A DNA stretch of 64,000 bases, taken from the NCBI GenBank assembly GCA_028023455.1, contig JAQFVV010006221.1:6429011-6493010 (forward strand), read 5' to 3'. The stretch's first letter is position 1; every line of letters starts with the position of its first letter. The DNA is from Epiperipatus broadwayi (lineage: Eukaryota; Onychophora; Udeonychophora; Euonychophora; Peripatidae). Below the pieces are notes generated by a model. That model ran no database searches, was not told the DNA's origin, and was given only the letters and a program-made list of their open reading frames with translations. Positions 1 through 12,400 of this stretch are shown in pieces. The position numbers were made by a program, and so were the translations under genes.

Positions 1-66
1 TTCCCCCCAATTTTAAGAATATATTACTGAAGCATGTCAGTAATGATTTTGTGGTTACATTTTCAG

Positions 67-154
67 GATTCAAATATATTGGAACCTCAGAAGATTGCCA
101 GCACTGTCGCACACATCATTGGTCATAATCTTGGAATGAGTCATGACGATAATA
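67..154 (+). CDS. ADAM exon A: zinc-binding helix with E-to-I change
   Basis: Acceptor TTTCAG precedes position 67; donor GTAATT follows 154. Enters in phase 0 and leaves with one base of a split codon. The 29 codons contain KIASTVAH and then [14 protein letters not shown]. This is the HExxHxxGxxHD zinc site of reprolysins with the three His and the Gly-turn intact, but position 2 (the general-base Glu) is Ile, encoded ATC. ATC differs from GAA or GAG at all three bases, so one sequencing error cannot explain it. The preceding exon is outside the window. Confidence 0.93.
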
Positions 155-389
155 GTAATTTTTTATTATTTTGGTGAAATGATTAAAAGTCAATATATTA
201 AAATGTGGAAATAATAGTAAATATAAAAACGTTTATTTAAATTTATGAATATGATTAGCATATCCGCCATATTCTTAGTCCGAAGTTTTTTAAACGGTTT
301 CAAATTTTAGGTAACTGTTTTATAGCCATTTCTGTTAAACATCCAATTTATTGGTCAGTAAAATAATAAGCAAGATTTTTTTACTTAAA

Positions 390-420
<31 letters not shown>

Positions 421-3400
421 GGAAGACCACCTAAACCTCCCGCCATTTGACTTGCCCGATGAATACTGTCTTTTTGCTAGCCTTTCACTTTGATAAATAT
501 TGCAGAGGATTATTTACGGCTGTTTTGTTTTATTTCTTATATTTTGTTTATGACTTCTTTATCACGCATATATGTATAAGTTGACTGTTCAGATTTGTTA
601 ACTAAAATATTTACTAGAAGTTTGATGGCTAAAATGATTTATTTATTATTGTCGTAGTTTCAAACGTAATTAATCTTATATTTTTTGTAAAGTTATAGCT
701 GGAAGCCTTTCAATATTTGAATGCTTTTTGCATTTAGTTATACAATATTTTATTATTTTGAAAGATTTATGACTTCGATATACTTTTGCATTTTCTTTTT
801 ATGTTTAAAACAAATTTATTGTTGTATTTTTATAATTTTATTATTTTGACTTTTAGTCTGGAAATTGTTTTGAAAGTAGCTATAAATAATAGTTATTTAT
901 GTCTATGATCCCACCCCGTATCAAGTAATTTATTTAATTGTAGATATAGTTTTCTTTTTATATGACATATTAACATGTAATATAATTATATACAATATTA
1001 CTTTTTTTTTTAAATGAATAGAATTTTTTTTTTAAAATATATATATAGACCTTTTAAAAACACTTAATTATGATTACTCTAATAGTACATAGTTTTGATT
1101 ATTATGGATACATTAGAATAATTAAACATAACTTTTCACGCAGTTAATTGCCTTGAAAAACTTAGAAAAGTTTTTTTTTTTTTACGAAAAAAAGAGGTAA
1201 TAACACATCTCTTAATTCTTTATCTTATATAATATATGGCATGCATTTAAATTCCCACCTGTATGCTTGTCTTTGGTTTTTGCCAATGAGACTTAGGATA
1301 CAAAGCTGTAAGTTATGCATCCAGAAAGCAGCTAATAGCCTGAAATGTAAAATACCACAAAAATTTGAAATTTAGCTAATCTGTTGGAACAATTATATAG
1401 ATCTGACCCTAGGTCAGTAATTATATATTCTTACAACCATAATTCTTTATTAATTGTAGAAACCCCCTCCCCTCATTGGCTAGGAAAGTTAATAATAATA
1501 AGTCATTTCTGTAGCTTTCACAATATACTATAAATCAATAGCAGTTCTCTATTATGTCAGTGCCATCTGTGTAAGCTTAAGTAATCACATCACCAGATGA
1601 TTGTACATTTAAATTCCCATTCCCTAACTAGTTTTTGGTTAAAAAAAAAAATGAAGCTCAGACTTATTCTTGTTATGTTGTTTTATGTAGCTTTAAATAG
1701 TCTGAATGTTGGATCTTTTAAAAAAATAATTAGAAGGATATTGATGATGTTTTAACTGTGGTGCTATGACCAAGTTGGAAAATATGTTGTGCTTGAAAAA
1801 TTAGAAGATAAATATAAAAATTAAATATTATTTGAGATCATTTCCAAAAAAAAAAAAGTCATTTATATAACCAAGAAATCAATGTTAACTCAATAACTTT
1901 TAATAATATAATATGCTTATCCAAGTAGTTTCTTTCTTCTATATAGCCTAATGCTCAGCCCACTTTCAGTGAAGTTCCCATAATCATAGCTCTCTTAAAT
2001 TAAATATTGTTGCTGTTTTATTTATAAATATAGTTATACTTCTCACTGTATTTTTGGAGCATGCTAAACAATCTGGACACAACTTCACACCCGCCAATCC
2101 CATAATATTGTGCTCAGAATCAAACAATCACAAAAGAAAAATAAAGGAAGCATTTTACATCAATGGAAACATCCATGCCATTAATAGAAAAGACACTTGC
2201 TTCGAGATCTCGAAGAAATGGGCTCGTAATACTAGCTTATTTGAATATGTGTATTTGCATATATTTTATTATACATTTTATGAAGGCTATGAATATGAGG
2301 CATGGATCCTCGAAAACGTTAAGCCGATAAACTTTAATACTAATTTATATCTTCTCTAATTAACAATTATAAATAAGTGTTTTTTTGTTTTATTTATACT
2401 ATAATTATACATGCATTTTTATTTAAATTAGCTCATTTAAATATTCCATTTGTTAGATAATTGTACACTGTTTTTTCTTTTGTTTATTATGTTTCTATGG
2501 TTGGCAATAAACCACACCTCTTTGATTTTTGGGGATAATTTAAATAAAAATACACGTATAAATAAAGCATGAACAATAGTTAATTTAAGTAGAGGCATAT
2601 TTCTGGTGAACTTCACACCGAAACTGCATTAGGTTATAAAGAAGAAAGAAACCAATTCAATATGGAGGCAAACACTTTCAAATTTGAACTACAAATATAA
2701 ACGAAAGGAAATATCAATAATAGAATATAATAATAGTAGTTTTCTGCTAGATAAACCAATAAACAGTATTTGTTATTATTTTTTAATGAAGTACAATAAT
2801 AGTAAATTTTATCAGGAGACTTTCAGAAAAAGTTTATTTGAATGTATCAACGATGTTATACTACATTGCATAAAGTTTGTTTCTTGTAACTGAATTCATC
2901 AATTTAATTCATAAAATAATATCTAAGCCTTTAAATTTAAATTTAAAAAGTAATATTAAAATTAGTACATGATAAATTCAAACTATGATGTGAAAAAACA
3001 TTAATTAGTTATACTTAATATTATAGGTTTCTTTGAAATAATGTTGATGGGTAAGGATGTAAAGCATGAAAAGATTATAGATTTTATTAGTAGATCTAAT
3101 GACAGTTTGTTTGGTGATAAGCTGTAAAGCTCTCCCAAGTCATGTTGTGATTGTGTAATGTATATGCTAATATGATGAAGAATAAATAAATTTTATATAT
3201 GAAGAGGTTAAAAAATATTGAAGAATATAAAAATAATTTTATTATAATAATACAAAATAGAAATGCTGAGGTGCATCTTGGAAGAGAAAAGATTGTACGA
3301 TACGGATTAGGATAAATAAATACTACTAAATTATCCATTCACTTTACTACTATTACACAATGCTTTATTTACCCTTTTTTACAGTTTACAGTTTCAATTG

Positions 3401-6400
3401 CCCCAGCAATCTTCTTCAGAACTAAATCAAAGAGTTGATTGACAGATTTCTGTAGATAAAATAACATGGAATACTGATTATATAATTTAACAATCACAAG
3501 AAGGGGTAAACAAAACTCCATATGATTGAAATGTATTATAATTGGATTGCACATCAGTTCAGAATAGATTTAGGAATAGCATTATGAATACATCACTTTC
3601 TAGAGTTGACATTGATTTTTTAAGAATCTAATGAATTAAAAACCATAAATGTTATGACTATTAATACATTTCAAGTGGCATCAAAGAAATTTTTGAAATG
3701 TATTTGGTAAGAAAACAATGGTAAAGCAAATAGTAATGTAAATACAAATGAAACGCACAAAATATTTAAGGAAGAGCAAAAAGTTTTAATTAAAAATGAT
3801 TAATACATTGATAGAAAGCAGACCATAGAAAAAATATAAAAATTGAAGAAAAAAGGATAAAAAGATTAATGATGAAATGAGATTTACACAGCATGTTCCA
3901 ATAAAAAGATAACTGATCCTGTCTCCAAGATGCCTACAGTGCCATTTCTGAATCAATGTATGTACTATATACCAACATAATTTGATTAATCACTACAAAA
4001 ATTTTAAGTTGTTAGTACGACGACGTGTAATGTGACAGTGAATTGAAAAATTAGTGTTTATGTTTTGATTCATCCTCTCATCGGGGCATTTGTGTATGAT
4101 ACATATGTTTGAAAAGCATGCTTAGAATATACTGAAATAAAAAAGATTTCAAAGGAATTATTAATATGACTTCATTTATAGCAGAATAAAATACTTTTTG
4201 AGTTTCAGGAATGAAATGACAATTAAATCAAAAAATGTTAAGTTATTCATGGAGACCGTGAATAAAAGAGTTGGGAAGTTGAAATATATGTATATTAATC
4301 AGTTATATATTTTAATAAGTTATGAAAATAATTTACAGAGAAAATAAATAGATAAATAATAAAGGAGCAAGATTAATCGAAATGCTGTAATATAGAATAT
4401 TTAATCAAAATGTATTGCATACGGTAATTATTATCAGAAAGAAAAAATAAATAATCAGATAATGGAGGAAATTTAATTATAAAATACTAATTAAATTTAC
4501 AGAGATAAGGTTAAACTGATAATCTAGCCACAATCTGGATTTTCTCCAATGAGCTTAATTACTTCAGAAAACAAAAAGACTCGGAGCATGTAAATTGTGG
4601 GAAAAAGCAATATGTGCTTGCTCTTCTTTGTCGTTTTGAGACAACTATATCACCAGAGCAATGCAGTGAAAGAAAATGGCAGGGGAAGTCTAATTCCCAG
4701 GATTTCAGCTCCTGAAATTAATAAGCCAACTAGGATCAATACAGATCAGGTCCAATCTTATTATTATTTTAAATGCCTTAAGGGCTGCCAGACTCAAAGA
4801 AAGGTAATAATGGCAAAGGTAAATATACTGCCTTTAGTATTAATATTAGTGAATAGACTTAATAAGTGAAAGGGCTTACATTTCTAATTAACTATTATCA
4901 GGTTATATAAATTAGAATTAACTGTGATCAGGTCATATAAATTAGAATAGAATTTTGTATAAATTAACATATATTAATTGTATAAATTGAAGTCTGAGTC
5001 ACTGTGTTCTTTGTGTCCTCAATGAAATAATATTCCATACTAGATTTGTTATTCTTACTCTGGGCATTAGTGAGCTGAGACATAGCAAAACTTGGCATAT
5101 TCATTTAGTTTGAACCCAGTTTAGATAGATAAAAATTCAGATTACTTTTGAAAGAATTAAAAGTCATCATTTGTGCAAACTTGTATTGGCGAGTTTGATA
5201 TGGAGAATGTCACTGAATGGACAAATGGCCATTGTGCTTAACTCATGTCAAAAAAAATTTTCACATTAAACGGAATAGAGGACAATAAGTGAAAAGTGTT
5301 TTTCTGGTCAAAAGGTTATTGAGATAATGTTTTATGATCCTCCAGTAACAGATAAAGTACTGTATGAGGAATAAACAAAATTAAATAAATATTTTAACTC
5401 TCATCCATCTTGCCATATATCTTGTTTATATTTGAGAAAACAGTTTTAAAATTTGCAACAATAAAAGAGTATAATTCAACTCTGAGGGGCTAGCAAAAGA
5501 TTGCAGGTATGGGGAGTTTGTCGAAGAAATATTTATGGAACAATTATTCTGGGGCATGTTTGATGATTGGCTTAAGACAATAGTTGTTAACAGAGACTGA
5601 TGTAATATATGAAATTGCTATAAAGAAAGACATACCTTATCAGCTAATTTTAGAAGAGGCTCATGCTTTTAAATCTAAATCTGAAGATAATATTGATACA
5701 CGTTTTTTAGATGGTTAAAAAATGTATTAATCCACAAAAATCTGAATAAAGTTGCCTAATTCTGCTGTGGAAAAATAGATCATAGAGCAAAAGATTGTAA
5801 ATGGAAGCTGGAAACATGTTTTAAATGCAGAAGTAAGCAGCATAGCATGCATACGTAGAAAATTTGGAAACCAGGAGAGCCAAGAGAAAATTCAAGTGCA
5901 GAAAATAGGGGAGGTAAACCCTTTAAAACTCATACTGTAAAAATCATAGAAATTGAGGGATTGTAGCAATTTATGATGAAATTGCAAATTTTCATAAAAG
6001 AAATTACAATGGACATAGATAGTTGCTCAAGGATATCTGTAATGTCCGAGATATCAACTGCTGGTGCTAGCATTGAAATAGAAAAAACAGACATTAAGGC
6101 TCAATATATGAGCGAAAATGCTTTGAAATTACTGGGGCAAATAAAAATGCCAATTAGATAACATGAAAAATAATTAAATTATTGCTGTATATAGTAAAAG
6201 AGAAAATTAGCCCTATAATAGATAGGTAGAGCATGGTTCTGCACAATAGGAATCCATGTAAATATTGTTAAAAAAAGCTTTCATCAAACAAGAAATCAAA
6301 ATAAATATCCAGATTTATTTAGTGAAAAATTGGGCAAAATAGCAGTGGGCTAAGTAGAGATTGAGTTAGTTGAAAGTGCATATCCGGTTATGAGTAAACC

Positions 6401-9400
6401 TTGAAAAAATTTGTGCAAAAAAGAAAAGTGAGGTGAAAAATTCAAGGATTTGTCAATAATTGCATATTGACTCCAATAGAAATATCAGATTGGGTCATAC
6501 CTATAGTTGTAATAACAAAACCAATGGTCAAATACAAATATGGGTGATTATACGGTAACAGTAAATATTTAAATAAGGAGGCACATATTGGCTAGTCTGC
6601 AAAATACATCACATTTTGTGAAACTGGACCTAAATTCTGCATTTTACCAAATACCAATGATGAACAAGTCAGCGGAAATATTAACTCTGACAACTCCTAT
6701 GGAATTATTTAAATGCAATCTGCTACTGTTTGGTATTTCAATGGTGATGAATGCTTTATTACATGAAATAGATGACACAATACATGACTTTGTTGACATA
6801 TTTATAATAGCATGCTTGGAAAACATGCGTCGACAAAGACTTTAAGGTATTCAAAAAATTGCAGAGATTCAGAGTCAAATTAAAGGTAAGCGACTGTCTT
6901 CCAAAAAAGTAAAAATGATGGAAATCCAGCTAAAACATTAAAGAATTCCAGACATTTTTAGGTTTGATAAACTATTTTTAACCTTTTCTCCAGAACAAGG
7001 CTAAAGTAGCAAACCCTCTGTATGAATTATTAAAGAAAAATCACAAGTGGCAGTGATTAAAAATACACGAAGAAGCTTTTACACAAACTAAAGCCCTTCT
7101 GTCCTTGAAAAAATTACTGTTTCTTTTTGATAATCATCTTGAAGTGAATTTAATGATGGAGGCTTCACAATGGGAGCAGTTTTATGTTATCCATATTATA
7201 ATGACAAATGATCCATAGCCTATGCATCAAAAACTCTTTCTAAAGCTGTGAGAATTTATGGCCAGATTGTCAAAGTGGCCTTGGCTATTACTTTCAGCTT
7301 AAAGAAATTTCCCCCATATATATCTAGTATATCTTTTTGCATAGTAACTGATCACAAGCCGTTGTTGGAAATATTAATAAATGATAAGCTAATGCCTGGC
7401 CATTTGATTCCATGTATGTTACAATGGAGAATATTTATCAGCATCATACGATTATCAGCTGTCATATAAGAAAAGGACAGAGATTCCATACCACAGAATA
7501 ATGAAATAGAAATTAATTCTAAGGATGCCCTACAGTTAGACAATTTGTACAGCAATAAAATAGCAAAATAGACATGGGCAAATAAAGGGTACCAGCTGCT
7601 GATAGGCTGAATTAGAAATGGCTGGCCACCTAAGAAAACACAATGCCTCTGTTTTTTTTGGACAAAATTGTGAGAAGTTATCAATCAGTAAGGGTTATAT
7701 ATTAATCGGTACTAGGGAAGACCATCCAGGAGTTGTGTGTGCAAGAGCTTTAGCACATAGTTACATCTGGTGGCGAAAAATAACTTTGGACATTGAGTAA
7801 TACATTAAGAAGTGCACAGTTTGCTAGTCTGAAATAAGTATATCTAAGAGTATACTCTATGGCCTAAAGCAATTAAACTATCGAAGAGACATCACATGGG
7901 CCATGCAGGTCCAATCCATGGGAAAATACTTTTCAAACTCATAGATGCATTCCTAAATGGGAGGAGTATGCATTATGAAAAATACAAGGCAAGTGAAACC
8001 ACACAAAGTCTAAATGCAGTTTTTTCATGCCACAGATTACCAGAAGCAATTGTTTTCAATTATCATGCTGGATTCACTGCATAAGGAAAGATTTCTTTCA
8101 AAAATAAAGGAATAAACATATCTGTGTACCCTGTACCATCCTGAGTCGAATGGCTTGGGTGAGAAAGCTGTTCAACAAATTAAATAGACTATGAGAAATA
8201 ATAATAATATGCAAGAAGCTTTATATGATGCTATGCTGCATTAACAAGTCACACCATTGACAGTTGCAGATAAATCTTTGGCTGAGTTGCTGCTAAGCAG
8301 GAAATTGCATATAAAGCTAGCAATGCTCACCTCCAAAAATGGGTGAACCTTTTCAGTATGATAGTGAAGACAACTTATATGAAATAGGTGATAAAGTTTG
8401 GGCAAACAGTCTGATCCAAAAAAGAAATGGATTAAATGTATATTCACTGTCAAACTTTCCAAGCAAATAGTAAACATTCATAATATCAGATAAACCATGT
8501 CTGTCATTGAGTCATAGGGAACATCGAGTTTCCAGCACCATTACTAACTGATAAAAAAAGAAATGACTAAAAACCTGGGGAAAACGAAAAATAGTTGGCA
8601 CAGTGTGTGATGAAGAAATTCAAGAGAAATAATTGACTCAGAATTAGAGAAGCTGAAGCAGTAATAGAAATGCTAAGTGGTATTCATGGTACCAAGAGAA
8701 GAACATAAGTCATCTAGGCCCCAACATAGCAAGGGTCTAAAAAATTATGAGATTATTTGTTAAACATAGTAATCTGTTTTCTGGAGTAAAGGGAGGATCA
8801 TTTAAATATATGTATATTAATAAGCTATGTATTTTAATAAGTTTTGAAATTAATCTACAGAGAGGAAATAGGTAAATAATGAATAGCTGGAACAAGATTA
8901 ATTGAATTAGTGTAATATAAAATATTTAATTAAAACATTATGTATAGTAATTATTATGTGAAGGAAAAAATAAATAATCTGATAATGGAGGAAATTTACT
9001 TAGTATGAGTTAAATTAACATCATGTGATCACCATTTCTTATGCTTTTTCAAGCTTTTAAAATAGACAAAATTCTCCATACAATAGTGCCACTCAGTCAA
9101 GCCAGAGTAATCAATGGATAGAAGAAGGTTTGCTGCCTACTCATCAAATATCTCCAGACTAGTTTCTAGTTTGTGGCTTTCATCAGTGAGGAGGCTTGGA
9201 TCTGAGAGCACTGTACCTAGATCTTATGATCTAATGCAACCTTCCAGCAGCCACCTTTTATTTCTTCTTAACTACAAAACTATGAGTCTGAAGTTGAAAA
9301 CATAATAATATTTTCAATCCAAGCTCATAAGCTTATATACTCATATAAGTCTGAACTCAGTTCAGTATCCAAACATTTTGGGGTCTTTGGCTCTTTAATA

Positions 9401-12400
9401 ACCATAGCCACCAATCTTTTTGCACAAACTTTCTTGCATCCATTGATTACTCTGGCTTCCACTGTATAGCGCTACTATATGGAAAGTTTTGCCTGTTTTA
9501 ACAACTTGAGCAACATAGGAAATGGTAATCATGTGATCTTTAATGGCTTAGTACCAATCCTGCCTAATAGGATAGTGATGGCTATGATTATTAAAGGACC
9601 AAAGATACCAAAATGTATGGTTACTGAACTGAGTTCAGATTATATGACTATATAAGTTTATGAGCTTGGATGAAAATGTTATATTTTCAGTTTTAGACTC
9701 GTAAATTTTGTAGTTACATAGAGATAAAAGGTGTCTGCTGGAGGGTTGCATTAGATTCTAAGATCTAAGTGCAGTGATCTTATATCCAAGGCTCCTCACC
9801 GATAAAAGCCACAAGCTAGAAACTAGTCTGGGAATATTGGATGGGTAGGTACTAGATAGGGATTTCATGCACAAACCTTCAGGTATTCATTGATTAATCA
9901 GGCTTGCACTGAGTGGCATTATTATATGGAGAGTTTTATTTTTTTATGAGTTAAATTGCTAATTAAATTTACAGAGGCAAGATTAAACTGATAATACACC
10001 CATCATGCTGATTTTCCCAAATTAGCTTAATTATTCCAGAAAACAAAAGGCCCAAAAGTATATATACATGTGGGAAAAAGCAACATGTGCTTGCTCTTAT
10101 TCATCATTTTCAAGGCAACTGTGTCACCAGAGTGAGGCAGAATCTAACAGGAGATGTCGTATTCCCAGGATCTTGGCTCTAGAAGGTTAATAAGATGATT
10201 AGGATCAAAAAAGTTCACTTTGGTATTATTTTAAATGCCTTAAGGACCGCCAGGCTTAAAGGATGGTAATGATAGTAAAGGTAGATGTACTGCCTTTAGT
10301 ATTAATGTTAGTGAAAAGATTTAATAAGTTAAAGGACTTATATTCCTAATTAACTGTGATTGCATAAATTGAAATCTGAGATATTGTGTTCTTTGTGTCC
10401 TCAAGAAAATAATATTCCATACTAAATTTGTTATTTTTACTCTCGGGATTAGTGAGCTAAGACATGGCAGAAGAGTATATCTACTATTAGCCAAAAAAAA
10501 AAAAAAAAGATGAGAGAAAGAGGAAGATTAGGTTGTGCAATAACATTGTAAAATCTAACACAAATTGTCGAAATTCTATTTAGAATTAATGGAAACTATT
10601 GGAGGTGTTTACTAATATTTGTTTATAGAAAATAATTATTTCAGTGAAAAGTAATGATTTTATGACTAAGTGAAATATCACATGCAATTGCATTATTCAT
10701 AAACAGGTTGCATAGTTGAGAAAGATTAGAGATGTGCAGTTAGAATAGCATTAACTTATAATCATTAGATATTTAGAAAATGGAAATCACAATATTTATT
10801 TCTTTGATGTTGAAGTTTTTGAAAAGTTGAACAGCCTTTAAATAGCCCCCTGTTAGGCAAAGTTGTCCCCAAAGAAAAGGAATTTAATTTTTTAAAAATT
10901 TTAACTCAATTTTATTTATTTACCTTTATTTATACATAGAAACAGCAAATAACTTTCAATATCCTGTATATCTTGAAGAGCCATATCTTTCAAATAATTG
11001 TGTGATATTTGGCCTTAAATTTATTTATGAAGCATATTGTAAAATTTGGATAAATTCTGACATTTGCATTGAATCAAGTTTCCTCCAATATGTGGTTTTT
11101 CATCTAGTCTTTTTTTTTTTCCAAATTGTTTTATTTAAATTAGACTGGATCACATTTTATGTAAGAATTTAAATGTTACAATTAAAATTCTGTTCTACGT
11201 CCATATTTTTTACATAATATGTCATCATTTTTAACCATTATAAGTCCACTGCAAGATGCAGGTCTCTCCATGTTTCCACTCAGTTTCTCTACTCTCTAGC
11301 CTTTCTTTTTCTCATTATCACCCCAGCGCACACTCATGTGGTCTTTTTTAGGTCTTTTTCATTCTCTTGGAATCCAATTTAAGATTTCAATTGTCCATCT
11401 ATTATCATCTCTTCTAACAATATGTCCATTGCAATTACACTTCAGTTTCTTCTTTTAATGATCTCTAACACCTGTTTGTTTTCTTACCCACATATTTCAT
11501 TTTTGATCTCCTCCTGTTACTCCTAACATATATCTCCATATTTTGTTCAGTGGTATAAAGTCTCTGTGTTGTACTTCTGGTAAGTGTCCAAGTCTCAGAT
11601 CCATAAATAAGAACATTTATCGATAATGAATTTAAAAATCTTATCAATAAAATAAATTCAAACATTAGCCTATTAAATATTATTTTCATATTTAGAAGGA
11701 AAAACATCAACCTGCTGCTAACTTATTAGATTCTATCCAAAGTTGAACATTCTGCCTGATTGCTAATTCATCTTTTATTATTATTGTTTTCAATAGATAC
11801 TTCTATGCTCACTGCTCTTTGTCAGTTAATTCTTCTTAATGAAACTTTTGCCATTCCTACACCAAAGAAAGCATCACACCTCTCCTAGCTTCTACACTGA
11901 TTATCCAAATTTCCAATAGGTGTTTGTATTGCTTCTCAGTATAATCTATTCTATAGTGCTTAACTTCCAAGTGATTTTTTTCTTTAGAATGACATCTAGA
12001 GAATGGATTACATTGGGTTATAATCAATTTGTACATATAATCTTTGCATTAATAATATTAATATATGTATATACATTTTAAAATTATGGTGTCTTAAAAA
12101 TAGAATGCTAATATTGAGATAGAGGCTGAAGAAAGTTTTGGAAATATATTTTCCAATATGTTGCTTACTTATTATAGTAACACACTTCCTCTATATAAGC
12201 ATCGGCTATTCTATGTATAGGATCAATTAAATTCATTGAGGAATTACTGTACCAGGAAATTTTATGTGTATATAATGTTTATCTTGTTTTATTACAAAAG
12301 TTACTTTGCAACACTGTTCATATTGAAAAATACATTCATGATTCATAGTAATGTATATATATGTGTGTGTTGTTGTTTTTTAAATTTTGCATAGAATGTT

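Larger units (their letters stand above)
9017..9944. mobile_element. Foldback element with two hammerhead-like cores
   Basis: Inserted in the gypsy 3' LTR. TATGAGTTAAATT is present at 9004-9016 and 9945-9957, so the borders are well defined. The two halves are imperfect inverted repeats: the start (GATCACCATTTCTTATGC, then CTCCATACAATAGTGCCACT) mirrors the end (AGTGGCATTATTATATGGAG). Each half has a hammerhead-like core, one on each strand. A third partial unit lies between them (about 9405-9545). There is no protein-coding capacity; the 63-codon frame at 9114-9305 has no support. A 13-bp target duplication is more like target-primed retrotransposition than a DNA transposon. Confidence 0.8.
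4236..10469 (+). mobile_element. Degenerate Ty3/gypsy LTR retrotransposon with nested insertion
   Basis: Two long direct repeats (4236-5087 and 8758-10469) start with TGTTAA and end in CA. Between them lie relics, in gypsy order, of a gag double zinc knuckle, aspartic protease, reverse transcriptase, RNase H and integrase. The LTRs differ by many substitutions and indels, and the coding region is full of stops, so the insertion is old. The 3' LTR is interrupted by a 928-bp foldback element (9017-9944). I could not see a target duplication outside the LTRs. Transcriptional orientation is the same as the host gene. Confidence 0.85.
8758..10469 (+). repeat. 3' LTR of the gypsy element, split by an insertion
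   Basis: LTR sequence occupies 8758-9016 and 9958-10469; 9017-9944 is a later foldback insertion, with the 13-bp target duplicate at 9945-9957. Removing the insert leaves about 770 bp, comparable with the 5' LTR minus its extra internal duplication. Confidence 0.8.

Noticed and set aside
4597-4869. 90-codon open frame
   Set aside because: Lies fully inside the 5' LTR; the matching part of the 3' LTR has lost the frame.
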